DNA of 15,954 nt, from contig DAIUAL010000064.1 of assembly GCA_036847245.1 (NCBI GenBank), forward strand, positions 1-15,954. The letters are read 5' to 3'. Both the position numbers and the translations under genes were made by a program. Source of the DNA: UBA4661 sp002405405. Its GTDB lineage: Bacteria; Bacteroidota; Ignavibacteria; Kapaibacteriales; UBA4661. This document shows positions 1 to 9,722 of this stretch, piece by piece. Under the pieces are notes generated by a model. It searched no databases and was not told the DNA's origin. It saw only the letters and a list, made by a program, of their open reading frames with translations. Numbering within the stretch: position 1 is the stretch's first letter; every line of letters begins with the position of its first letter.

Positions 1-2930
1 TATTTACCAACAGGGAGGTAGAATTTTCCGTTCTTTGCGGCTTTGGGAGAAGCAGGTTGTGCTGAAACATCTTTACTGTCTTTGTCTTTACCGGGTCCTT
101 TTGCAGTTGCACGTTTTGCAGAAAGTGTTACGAGTGCAATGCTATCAGTAATCATGCTGATGGGGGCATAGTTGATACCCGCTGTTATATCATGGGTTGA
201 AGTACCAAGAACCACGCTATCGCTGATGATTTTGAGAACAGCTTTTCCTGCACTTTTTGCAACGAGAGGGATGTTGAGGGTTGGCTCTTTTGCTTCGCTC
301 CAATCAAAGGTACGTTCACCCCATGCTCCGCGATCCATCGGTTTGGAAGCGAGGGCAACAAGTGGCTTTTCTAAAAGTTCGGGAGTGAGTTGTTGGATAT
401 GAGCAACATTACCGATGTACAACGAGCGACCATGTGTGCCGACAACAATTTCTTTGTCGCGGGGATGAATGACGACATCGTGGACGGCAACATGCGGTAG
501 TTTGCCGTCGTTTGAACCATTACCCATAAACCCTTGGAAAGTCTTTCCTTTATCGAGCGAGAGGTATTAGCCCTGATCGGGACCGACATAGAGGAGAGAA
601 GCATTCACTGTAGCTTCTTTGACAACATTTACCGGTTCAAGAGGCAAATCGGTTGCGATACGCTCAAAGGTTTTACCATAATCTTTGGAGCGATACACAT
701 GAGCTTCAAAGTTATCAAAGCGATAACCATTCAGCGTTACATACACAGTTGTCGTATCATGTTGAGAAGCAATCACACGAGTAACCCAGAAGTCTTTGAG
801 TGCCGGAGGGAGCGATGCGTTTAGATTCTCCCATGTTACGCCGCCATCTAAGGTGCGATGAAGCAAACCATCATCGGATCCTACATAGATCAACCCAAAG
901 CGCAAACTCGACTCATCAAAACTGGAAATTGTACCATAGGGTACATCACCGGCTTTGCCGCCACGTGTCAGGTCGCCGGAGATGGGAGCAAGAGTTTTAC
1001 CTTTATCGAATGAGCGATACAAACGATTCGCGGCGATGTACAGAATGTCTTGATTGTATTTCGAGAGTGCTACGGGAGTCATCCAATTAAAGCGCAGAGG
1101 TCGTTCGCCGAGCTTGTGTTTCGGTCGAATAGAAACGAATTCACCTTTTGCTTCATTGATGCGATAATATGAACCGAATTGCCACCCCGTGTACACGGTT
1201 GCGTTATCGCGGGTATCGACTGCCGTTTGCATACCATCGCCTCCGGCAAGTCGTTCGTACGGATATTTGCCTTCTTGATACCATTCCGGCGAGTGTTTGT
1301 AGGTACTTGGTGCACGCCATACGCCATTATCTTGTAAACCCGTATAGACATTGTAGGGTGTTGCCATGTCAACAGCAACATGATATGCTTGTGCAACGGC
1401 GGGAGTATTGGCTTTAAACCAATTTTTACCATTGTCATAACTGATGTGTACACCACCATCATTACCGAGAATGATATGATCGGGACGATTGGGATTAATC
1501 CACAACGCATGATGATCGACATGCACATTGTCCGCTCCGATTGAGGTAAATGTTTTTCCACCATCGCCCGAAGTGAGTACCGGTACGCCCCAAATGTAGA
1601 TTCTATCAGGGTCAGCAGGCGACACGCGAATTTGACCAAAGTAGTAGCCATAGGTGAAATATATATTGTCAAGATAGGTGCTGTGTGTCTTTTTCCATGT
1701 TGCACCGCCATCATCAGAGCGATAGACTTCGCATCCTGTAATCGGTGTTTCAAAGAGATTATTATTGGCATCTTCGAGGTATTCAACCAAAGTAACAGGT
1801 TTAATCGTATTTGCTGTAACGAGTTTGACAATCGAATCCGCTGTGAATTCTTTCGGGAAACCATTTTTTTCCAAGAACTCGCCAAGCAGTTTTTTATCCA
1901 ATTTCAAGAAGTCATCTTTTGAAATTGTACGAAGAGTGTCTTTGGTGATCTCGTTTTTCTTGTCTTTGTTGAGTTCTTCTTTAGGACGTGGTGTTTGATT
2001 GTCAATGACAGCATACAGTGCGTTTGCTTTAGCAGAAGAGTGGAGTGCCAAGCCGATGCGTCCACCACCATCGCCGGTTGGAAAACCGCTTTGCTTGGTG
2101 CTGACAAGCGTCCATGTTTCACCACCATCAGTTGATTTATAAATACCGGTGCTTGCACCACCTTCAACAAAATTCCATGCTCTGCGCTCACGGTGCCATG
2201 CTGAAGCATACAGTGTATTCGGATTGCGAGGATCAAGGACAAGATCAATAATGCCGGTATTTTCATTGATGTACAGTGTCTTTTTCCATGTCTTGCCACC
2301 ATCGGTTGTTTTATAAACACCACGATCAGCATTCGGTGAATACAAATGCCCGATAGCACCGACAAAGACCGTATTAGGATTTGTTGGATGCACTACAATA
2401 CGACCGATATGATGCGTTTCTTCTAAGCCGAGCCGTTGCCATGTTGTACCACGATCAAGCGATTTATATATCCCGGTGCCGGAGTAGGACGAGCGGCTCG
2501 AATTATTCTCACCACTCCCAACCCAAATGGTTTCATTACCATTGACATTCGGTGTCCAATCGATGGCGATATCCCCGATGGTCATGGTCTCCTGTGTATC
2601 GAAGAGAGGTTCAAACGTAATACCATTAGTTTTCGTAAACCACAAACCACCTGATGCAAAAGCAACATAAAATTGTGTTGGGTCTTGTGAATTAACATCA
2701 AGATCAACAACACGTCCGCTCATAATCGTTGGTCCGATATTGCGAAACGGAACATTTTTTACAAGCGACGACGACAAGAGCTTTTGACGCTGAGCATAGC
2801 CTGCTACGCGCTCTTGTGCCGAAGTGAAAGCAGGCTGTTTATCAGGTGTTGCAGTCGATTTTTTTTGAGCAAAAGCGAGTCCGCAACAGCATACAAAAAG
2901 TACACTTACAGCAAGAAATCGTGGTCTCAT
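1..2930 (-). CDS. Exported BNR/VPS10-type beta-propeller protein, interrupted by an in-frame TAA; 3' end beyond window
   Basis: Seen: a signal peptide (MRPRFLAVSVLF... ending AFA before QKK) is followed by many Asp-box (BNR) repeats, for example IYKSLDRGTTW, VYKTTDGGKTW, IYKSTDGGETW, VYRSDDGGATW and VYRSKDYGKTF. These are spread over about 900 residues. A charged, helix-prone insert sits at about residues 314-398. The motif GTHGRSLYI lies near the left edge, as in bacterial 'VPS10 domain / glycosyl hydrolase, BNR repeat' proteins. An in-frame TAA at 567-569 (codon 788) interrupts the tenth Asp-box, and the same frame stays open to base 3. I chose the start at 2930 because it puts the signal peptide at the N-terminus; 2939 is equally possible, and 2996 would add an unlikely extension. 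Known: such propellers are secreted and bind or process glycans or proteins, but most lack an assigned activity. Inferred: a periplasmic or secreted protein of unknown substrate. It lies 73 bp after the S41 protease gene on the same strand and may be cotranscribed. Confidence 0.85.
567..569 (-). other. In-frame TAA stop inside the propeller gene
   Basis: The codon lies between VGPDQG and YLSLDKGKTF in one continuous frame. Aligned with the other Asp-box repeats of the same protein (TG-I-YKS, RG-V-YKT, R-L-YRS, H-V-YRS), the stop occupies a position that is always aliphatic. The only single-base neighbour of TAA that encodes an aliphatic residue is TTA (Leu), so a T-to-A change at the second base is the simplest origin. 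Confidence 0.9.
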
Positions 2931-3003
2931 ACGATTCATAAATGTGAAGAAAAAGTGTGTGAATAGCAAAAAGAGTAGGGGAGAATGTCTCTCCACTCCA
3001 AAA

Positions 3004-4665
3004 TTAATGGTTGCTTTTTACGGACATCAGTGCATTATAGGCAACAGAGTTTTGAAGCAATTTGAGTGCGGTTTGAATTTGAATATCTGTTGCCAACGAT
3101 GATGCAATGACACGACTTCTGGGATAAAAACGCTCATATATTTCATCATGCAAAATGTCGGTCAGCTCAGCACGGTATTGTTCCAATTCGCGGTATTGCT
3201 CTTTGGTTGCGAGTTGTTTGAGTTCGCTGATTTTCTTTTTGAAGTCTTGAGGGGTGCGATCATTGCTCGTCGTGGTTTCAAGCTGCTGCAGGCGATTTGC
3301 CAGCGAATTTTGTGGAATAAATTTTTCGCGTTGCAGATATGCCAAGAAGCGATCGATCAAAGTTTTGTTGACGGTAAAATTGGCAGGTAATGAGTCAATT
3401 TCTCCGGCATATTCATTGGCAAAACGAAAGATATGATTGCTACGAATGATGTCACCAATAGTGCCTGCATATTTCACGGAAACGGTTGTATCGGGGCGAA
3501 TCCCTAGAGCTTGTCGTACTAAGCGTCCTTTGCTGGTACGGAAGACTTTGTTGGTATCCGTAATAGCAACGATACCCTTTCTTCGTTGGTCATAATCAAT
3601 TCTTTGTATGCACCGACCAGAAGGTGTGTAATACTTTGATGTTGTCATTTTGAGCGTTGCGTTGTACGGCAGAGGGATGATGGTTTGCACTAATCCTTTA
3701 CCAAAAGAATTTTCACCAATGATAACACCGCGATCAACATCTTGAATTGCACCGGCGATAATCTCGCTGGCACTAGCACTGCGATCATTGATAATCACAG
3801 CAAGCGGAACATCAGGTTCAAGAGGAGAACGGCGCGAGGTATAGATGCGTTCGCTTTCCTGCGTTCGACCTTTTGTTGAAACAATCGGGCTGTTGTTGGG
3901 AACAAAAAGCTCGCAAATATTGATTGCCGCGTCCATCAAGCCACCGGGATTGTCGCGTAGATCTAAAATTACGCCTTGCAACTGCGGGTTGGTTTTTCGG
4001 AAATTTTCTAAGGCAGTGCGTACTTCTAAGCCGGCTTGCCGCGTAAAACGTTCTAACTTGATGTAGCCCACACCATTCGGGAGCATACCACTATACGTAA
4101 CATTCTTTAATTGAATTTCTTGTCGCTCGAGTTGCATCGTGATTGGGTTTTTCCTGCCTGCACGAAGCACAGGCGCTGTGACTTTGGAGCCGTGTTTACC
4201 GCGTGTGTATCTGCGTAATTCGGAGGAGTTAAGTTTGATGGTTTCTGCTGAGTCAAGCTTGAGTAGTTTATCACCTACGCGCATACCTGCACGGTCGGCA
4301 GAGTATCCCTAGCTGATGCCGACAAGCGTCTGTGTATAATTGATCGTGCGTACAACGATACCCAAGCCGCCATAACTTCCTTCCGGTATTATGTCCATCT
4401 CATCGGTATCTTCTTCAGCGATGAAATTTGTGTACGGGTCAAGATTACGAAGCATACCTTCGGTTGCCGACGTAATAAGTTTTTCAGCATCGGTAGGATC
4501 AACATAATTCAATGCCACTTGGCGATACACCTCACCAAAAATTTGCAATGATTTTGAGATGGCATAGAGAGATGAATCAGGTGTATAGCTGTAGAATCCA
4601 AACGAACTCACAGCAACAAGCACAATGATGAGCATCACAAGGCGGCGTTGAAAAAAGGATCGCAT
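3004..4665 (-). CDS. S41-family C-terminal processing peptidase, interrupted by an in-frame TAG
   Basis: Seen: an N-terminal membrane anchor (about residues 8-26, MLIIVLVAVSSFGFYSY), then a PDZ domain (GLGIVV ... ADRAGMRVGDKLL, about 85-170). The protease core contains LDLRDNPGG, the nucleophile region DRSASASEI (Ser near 298) and SFGKGLVQ (Lys near 323). The 25-residue Ser-Lys spacing is that of the S41 Ser-Lys dyad. A charged helical C-terminal tail follows. An in-frame TAG at 4309-4311 (codon 119) falls inside the PDZ domain; read through, the protein is 553 residues, a normal CtpA/Prc length. Known: CTPs cleave the C-termini of periplasmic proteins and often act in envelope quality control. 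I chose the start at 4665 because it places the anchor at the N-terminus; the open frame extends to 4737. The terminator and 195 bp separate it from susD, so it probably has its own promoter. Without readthrough only a 118-residue, catalytically dead fragment would be made. Confidence 0.9.
4309..4311 (-). other. In-frame TAG stop inside the S41 protease gene
   Basis: The codon lies between TLVGIS and GYSADRAG, in the PDZ segment just before the conserved AG...GD loop. The upstream and downstream frames are identical and both match the family. In many CTPs the residue before the glycine is acidic (the xxEG pattern), so GAG (Glu) is a likely ancestor. CAG, AAG and TTG are also one base away and cannot be excluded. 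Confidence 0.9.
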
Positions 4666-4807
4666 AGGGAGAAAAGGAAAGACTCGAAGGAGAGAGAAAC
4701 ACGGACTTTCAACAAGAATGATGGCTTGTGAAGGCATGTTGTCTAATAAGAACTCGCAACATAGAAGAGATTCTTCAGATAATCAACATACAAGGTGATA
4801 AAATCGC

Positions 4808-4833
4808 AAAGGCAGGGTATAAACCCTGCCTTT
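4808..4833 (-). terminator. Hairpin terminator after the SusCD genes
   Basis: A perfect 10-bp inverted repeat (AAAGGCAGGG and CCCTGCCTTT) surrounds a 6-base loop, 27 bases past the SusD stop codon. On the minus strand the stem ends in TTT and is followed a few bases later by a further short T run. It is GC-rich in the stem and lies between two genes of the same strand, so it most likely ends the SusC-SusD transcript and separates it from the protease gene. The T tract is not long, so a role as an mRNA 3'-end stabiliser is an alternative. Confidence 0.75.
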
Positions 4834-4860
4834 GAACGATCATTGATCATGCAAGAATAC

Positions 4861-6429
4861 TTATGGGCGTGTATCCCACCACACTCTTGCCGTTAGTGAT
4901 GGATAATTAGCACCTGCTCGTTGAATTGCGGCATTGACATTATCAGGGTTGGTATTCAATTCTGATGTTGGATAAAGAGCACGACGGGGGAACTGTCCAT
5001 TGGTGATATTACCAACAGGATTCAGTACTGCCAAGCGCGGATAACCGGTACGGCGGAATTCTGAAAAGGGTTCGAAACCATCAAAGAGCAGTACGATCCA
5101 CTTTTGTGTAATAATGCGCTCTAACTGTTGATCGAATGTACCTGTTAATGCTATTGATGCTTGAGCTGTAAAAGCTGTTATTTCTGCTGCTGTAGGCATA
5201 GCAACATTTGTTGGATTTGGATACACGGGTGCGGCATAGTTGCCCATTGCCGCTGTGATACCATCGAGATAGTGTTGGTTTGCTGTTTTTGGTGTTGCCC
5301 AACCGCGAAGTTTTGCTTCTGCTTGCAGGAATTCTACTTCGGCGTAAGTCATAATCATCGATGGAGAGTTGAAATCACGAGAAGCAATGATTTGACTTGG
5401 GCGCGCTGCCGCGGCATTATTCACGCCTTGCGCTGTACGCTGTGCAGAAGTCAAACCATTCGGTACGCCAATAGGGTTATTGTTATTCGTAAAGCCCGGA
5501 TCGATAAAAATGCGCATGCGAGGATCATTTGTCGTACGAAGCTGATTGATAAAGGTTGAGCTATAGCGATATAAAGCGATTTGAAGCGCGATACCTTGTG
5601 CAATCGGACTCTGTACCACACGAATATTATTTGCATGATCGAGCCATGCACGATCAGCATTGCTTTGCATCACACCTGCCGCAATCGCCGCCTCCGCTTC
5701 GGAGCGTGCCGTAGCAGGATCGACATTCACAAGACGCATTGCCAAACGCAAACGGAGTGACTGAGCAAATCGACGCCAGCGGTCAATATTGCCTTGAAAC
5801 ATAACATCGCGAGTACCAACAGCTAGAGCAGTTGTACTAAATTGAGCAGACGCTTCCCGAAGCTCTTTCAGCATGTCACGGTAAATATCTTGCTGATTAT
5901 CATACTTGGGCGTAAAGTTACGATCATAAAAACCGCGTGATGCTTCCGTGTAGGGAATATCACCAAATAGATCTGTCAGACGATGGAAAACAAAAACACG
6001 AAGAATACGCGCCATCGCTGTCAAATTAGCATAGCGAGGATCATTTTTGGAAAGTTCGATCATATCCTGAATTTGGCGAACAATACCTGTCTGCCCAATT
6101 GCAGGGCGACCGGAGTACATCAATTCAAAGGTTGCTGACGGGAGCGATTGATACATGTCTGCACCAAATTCACCCGTAGGTGCAGTATGCTGAACAACCA
6201 GGCAAAGCCCTGTGTAATTCCATGTTTGTTGTTCGAAATTATCACCTGCGATACGGAGCTGGTTATTAGCAAGCAAAAACATTGGATCAATATTTACCGG
6301 TTGTGTTGGGTTAGTATTGATAGCATCAAAGTCACTGGTACATGAGCTAAGTCCTACACTTGTCAGGGCAATTGCACCAAATGCAAGAGCAGACAATCCA
6401 AGACGCTTGAGAGATAAAAGTTTTTTCAT
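4861..6429 (-). CDS. SusD/RagB-like surface glycan-binding lipoprotein
   Basis: Seen: 522 residues with a lipoprotein signal (KR n-region, hydrophobic core, GLSSC with Cys30). Next comes DFDAINTNPTQP near the mature N-terminus and, at the end, ARVWWDTRP. Both ends are typical of the SusD-like_2 (PF12771-type) branch of the RagB/SusD family. The middle is helix-rich, as expected for the TPR-like SusD fold (RVFVFHRLTDLFGDIPYTEA, DNQQDIYRDMLKEL). Known: SusD-type lipoproteins sit over the SusC barrel on the cell surface and deliver the ligand to it. The gene begins 14 bp after the SusC stop, so the two are certainly cotranscribed. The reading frame is intact. The ligand cannot be read from the sequence; the neighbouring GH92 suggests a mannose-containing glycan. 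Confidence 0.95.
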   Translation of the reverse strand: MKKLLSLKRLGLSALAFGAIALTSVGLSSCTSDFDAINTNPTQPVNIDPMFLLANNQLRIAGDNFEQQTWNYTGLCLVVQHTAPTGEFGADMYQSLPSATFELMYSGRPAIGQTGIVRQIQDMIELSKNDPRYANLTAMARILRVFVFHRLTDLFGDIPYTEASRGFYDRNFTPKYDNQQDIYRDMLKELREASAQFSTTALAVGTRDVMFQGNIDRWRRFAQSLRLRLAMRLVNVDPATARSEAEAAIAAGVMQSNADRAWLDHANNIRVVQSPIAQGIALQIALYRYSSTFINQLRTTNDPRMRIFIDPGFTNNNNPIGVPNGLTSAQRTAQGVNNAAAARPSQIIASRDFNSPSMIMTYAEVEFLQAEAKLRGWATPKTANQHYLDGITAAMGNYAAPVYPNPTNVAMPTAAEITAFTAQASIALTGTFDQQLERIITQKWIVLLFDGFEPFSEFRRTGYPRLAVLNPVGNITNGQFPRRALYPTSELNTNPDNVNAAIQRAGANYPSLTARVWWDTRP

Positions 6430-6443
6430 AGGTAGTATGTGAA

Positions 6444-9400
6444 TTAAAATTTCAAAGAAACATTGAAGCCAAAGGAGCGTGTTGTCGGCAATGTGTTATG
6501 CTCCAAACCTTGACCATTCGTATTGTTATAGCTGGATTCAGGATCAACACCCGGAACTTTGTTCATAAAGAGGAAGGCATTCCGCATGACGAATGATATG
6601 TTAACTCCTGTCAAGAAACTACCGGCAAAAGAGTCACGAAGAATAGACTCTGGTATACGATAGCCGATAATTACTTCGCGGAGTTTGCCAAAGGTAGCGT
6701 CATAAATAAATGGTTCTGCGATGCCACCAATACGTGAGTAGTAAGTTTGCATATTTGCCGGTGCAACCGCCAATGTATTTGTCACATAATTTGGAGCCGC
6801 AGCAGTGCCTGCATTGACTACACCAACACCAGTGATACCGGTTTCACGACCGGGCAATGTTTCAGGATGTTGACCATTGATATATGCTTGGGCATTTGAA
6901 AGGGAATACATGTCCGCACCAAAACGGAAATCCAATAAGAATCCAAAACTCAAATTGCCATAGGTGAAGGTATTCTGAATACCTCCGATAAATGTTGGTG
7001 TTGCATTGCCAAGAATTCTTGGTAAGGGATCGACAATCGGAAAACCACCAGCATCAAATACGATATTGTTATTTGGATCGCGCATATAGCCAGTACCTAC
7101 AATAGCACCATATGTTTGACCAACAAACGCAAAAACACTTGCCGCGCCACGACCTGCACCGATATTTAATCGATCTAATCCTGGAATCTAATCGTTGACT
7201 TTATTCCAATTACGAGCACCATTAACATTGATTTCCCAAGTGAAATCATCATTCCGAACAGGAAATGCCGTTAGAATAAACTCGATACCAGCATTTTGCA
7301 TCTCGCCGGCATTGATGAGTGCGCTTGTAAAGCCCGATGCTGTTGAGATATTAGTTGGGAGAATTTGATCACTGATAACTTGATTGTAATAAGTTACATC
7401 CAATGCGAATAAGCCATCAAGAAATTTCAAATCCAAACCAAACTCAAGATTATTGGAACGTGTGGGTTTCAATGTTGAAAGAGGAACGGTAAATCCACTT
7501 GGCTGAAACAGAGAAACATTTGTATTGCGTCCTGCAGTGTACGTACCAACATTCGTGTAGAAAAGAGATAATTGGTATGGATCGGTATCGCCTCCGACTT
7601 GTGCAAATGATGCGCGAAGTTTTGCATAGTTGATAAACGATGGTAATGCAACTGCTTCCGAAAGCGTAAATGCAGTATTTACTGATGGATAGAAATATGA
7701 GCGGCTTTCCGCAGGAAGAGTTGATGACCAGTCATTACGAGCCGTGGCTTCGAGTGTGAAGAATGATTTGTAGGAAAGCTGTGCAGCTCCATATAGCGAA
7801 TTGATTTTTTTTCGCGAAAGTCCATATGAAGGTACTTGCGTTACAGTATTATTTACAACCAATAGATTTGGAAGAATAAAGTTTGTACCGACTGCACCGA
7901 TGGTTTCTCCTTTACGCGACATTAGGTTGCCGCCTGCATTGATATTCAAACGAAAATCTTCCGATAGTTGTTTATCGAAGGTGATGAGGAAGTCAGCATT
8001 GATTTCTTCTTGAAAGATATTTCGCTCTTGGATGTCGCCGAATAATTTATTGGATGTACCAATCGGATCAATTTGTGACTGGCGGAAATTATATCCATCA
8101 CGACCGGCACGCACCATAATTGCAAGCTCATCAGTTGCTTGGAAACGTAACGAGCCAACACTAATTAAGCGTTCACGGAGTGAGGGGTTTCGATTTTCAT
8201 TGACTGACCAATAAGGATTGGGACTGAATACGTCATTGCTGAACAAGATCTGCGATCCGTCATCACGTTTGTAGGTTTTCAGCCAATTGACATTAACACT
8301 GCGCGGCATATTATTCAATGAACGAGCAGGATTATCAGCGGCATCAGAAAGTGAAGGGCGATTGGGAGCATCCTCGAGAATCCAATTCACTTTTGCATCC
8401 ACTGTCAAGCGGTCAGAAAGACTCGACTGTCCGCGAAGCGAAATAGTTGAGCGTTGAAAGGATGTGTTTGGTACAAGCCCAATATTACTCATGTTCGACA
8501 ATGACACACGGAAATTTGATGTCTCATTACCACCGGTCAGCGATACTGTATGCGTTTGAGTTTGACCTGTTTGATAAAAATCTTTGAAGGAGTTGGGTTG
8601 TGGGGTATATGGCCGTGTAATACCATCGAAGAAGAGTGCATCACGACCATCCATGCGTGCACCCCAACTACCAGTACCTTGTGCTAGGACATCTGTGAGT
8701 GTAGTTGGAACAAGATTATTACGACCATGCCCATATTCGTTTTGATACTCTGGTAGAATAAGGGGTGTTTCAAAAACAAAGTTGCCATTGTACTCAACGC
8801 CAATACCTTTGCGGTTAGTACCTTTTTTGGTAGTGATGACAATAGCACCATTTTGTGCTCGTGTACCGTACAATGCAGTTGCTGCTGCACCTTTGAGAAC
8901 AGTCATTGTTTCGATATCGTCAGGATTAATACTAGAAATACCGTCTCCAAAGTCTGTTCCGCCAAAATTACCGGCTTGGTTCGGTGAAGAGTTGTCAATG
9001 GGAATACCATCAACTACATACAATGGTTGATTGTCACCATTGATCTGTTTTGCGCCACGAATGACAACACGTGTCGAGGCACCTGCACCGGCGGCAGTAT
9101 TATTAATTTGTACCCCTGCTACACGACCGGCAAGACCATTAATGACATTTGCTTCGCGAGCTTGTGTAAGTGATTCACCTCTGACAGTTTCAACCGAATA
9201 ACCAACAGTGCGTTTTTCACGATCTACACCAAGAGCAGTTACTACGACTTCGTCTGTAAGTAATCGATCCTCAGTGAGTACGATAGAAATAGTTGCATTA
9301 TTTCCAATATTGGTTTCTGTGCGTTTATAGCCGGAATAGCTTACAACGAGAACCGTATTGGGAGTAACCGAAACTTTGAATTCACCTTCCTTGTTGGTAA

Positions 9401-9563
9401 TAGTGCCACGCTTTGTGCCTTTAACTTCGACCCGTGCGCCTTGTATTGGACTACCGGATTTTTTGTCAGTTACCTTTCCGGTAACGAGTTGTTGTGCCGC
9501 TACGTCAAGTACTGCAAAGCAGAGGAGAAGTAAGCAAGCTACACTGTGGAGCAAACGCTTCAT
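6444..9563 (-). CDS. SusC/RagA-like TonB-dependent outer-membrane receptor, interrupted by an in-frame TAG
   Basis: Seen: a signal peptide (residues 1-23, DVAA before QQ), a carboxypeptidase-regulatory-like N-terminal domain (about 26-98, VTGKVTDKKSGSPIQGARVEV), and a TonB-box-like DEVVVTALG (104-112). The plug follows (about 115-250, GRVAGVQIN, LYVVDGIPID, IVITTKKG), and then a long beta barrel ending in the aromatic-terminal strand FGFNVSLKF. The full frame covers 1039 residues, normal for SusC. A TAG at 7188-7190 (codon 792) cuts the barrel. The next 34 codons before the first Met (IPGLDRLNIG ... GAIVGTGY) still match SusC. Known: SusC imports oligosaccharides using TonB energy. Inferred: without readthrough the product would lack the last quarter of the barrel and could not insert normally. 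It follows the GHL10 gene by 157 bp and precedes susD by 14 bp. Confidence 0.95.
7188..7190 (-). other. In-frame TAG stop inside the SusC-like gene
   Basis: The codon lies between WNKVND and IPGLDRLNIG in one continuous frame. In SusC barrels this region commonly reads NKV, two residues, then a hydrophobic residue. TTG (Leu) is the one-base neighbour of TAG that fits, so a T-to-A change at the second base is the simplest explanation. The flanking residues look fully conserved, with no nearby insertion or deletion. Confidence 0.9.
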
Positions 9564-9722
9564 ATAAAAAAGAGAAAAAGTGAGATAAAAAAGTGGTTAG
9601 AACAACCATGAAAAAAACTTAGATGAACTATAAATGCTTTGGGATACATCTACCGGAGGGTGCATATATGTTACAAACAAAATATTTTTGGTCAATACAC
9701 AAATGATTTATTATTTCTCTTA
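9564..9722 (-). other. Intergenic leader upstream of susC
   Basis: This is 159 bases between the GHL10 TAG and the SusC start, including the second tandem stop (TAA, 9720-9722). I see no convincing hairpin terminator and no clear Bacteroidota promoter (TTTG, about 20 bases, then TAnnTTTG). The last 35 bases before the ATG are almost purely pyrimidine on the coding strand, and there is no Shine-Dalgarno sequence. GHL10-SusC-SusD may therefore be one transcript, but this is inference. Confidence 0.4.

Noticed and set aside
1079..2365. Two long alternative-frame reading frames (268 and 153 codons) on the minus strand under the propeller gene
   Set aside because: They share a recurring phrase like MVARHGKRH or MAVQHGKRH, which is simply the Asp-box repeat (TDGGKTWKK) read in another frame. 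They have no start signals or family features.
2980..2994. Small inverted repeat (GGAGA ... TCTCC) between the protease and propeller genes, followed by a short T run on the minus strand
   Set aside because: The stem is only five base pairs, too weak to call a terminator.
567..7190. Wholesale genetic-code change as the reason for the internal stops
   Set aside because: Both TAA and TAG are affected, TAA normally ends four genes or gene tails here and TGA one, and internal stops are rare (three in about 14 kb of coding sequence). Only partial readthrough of TAG remains possible.
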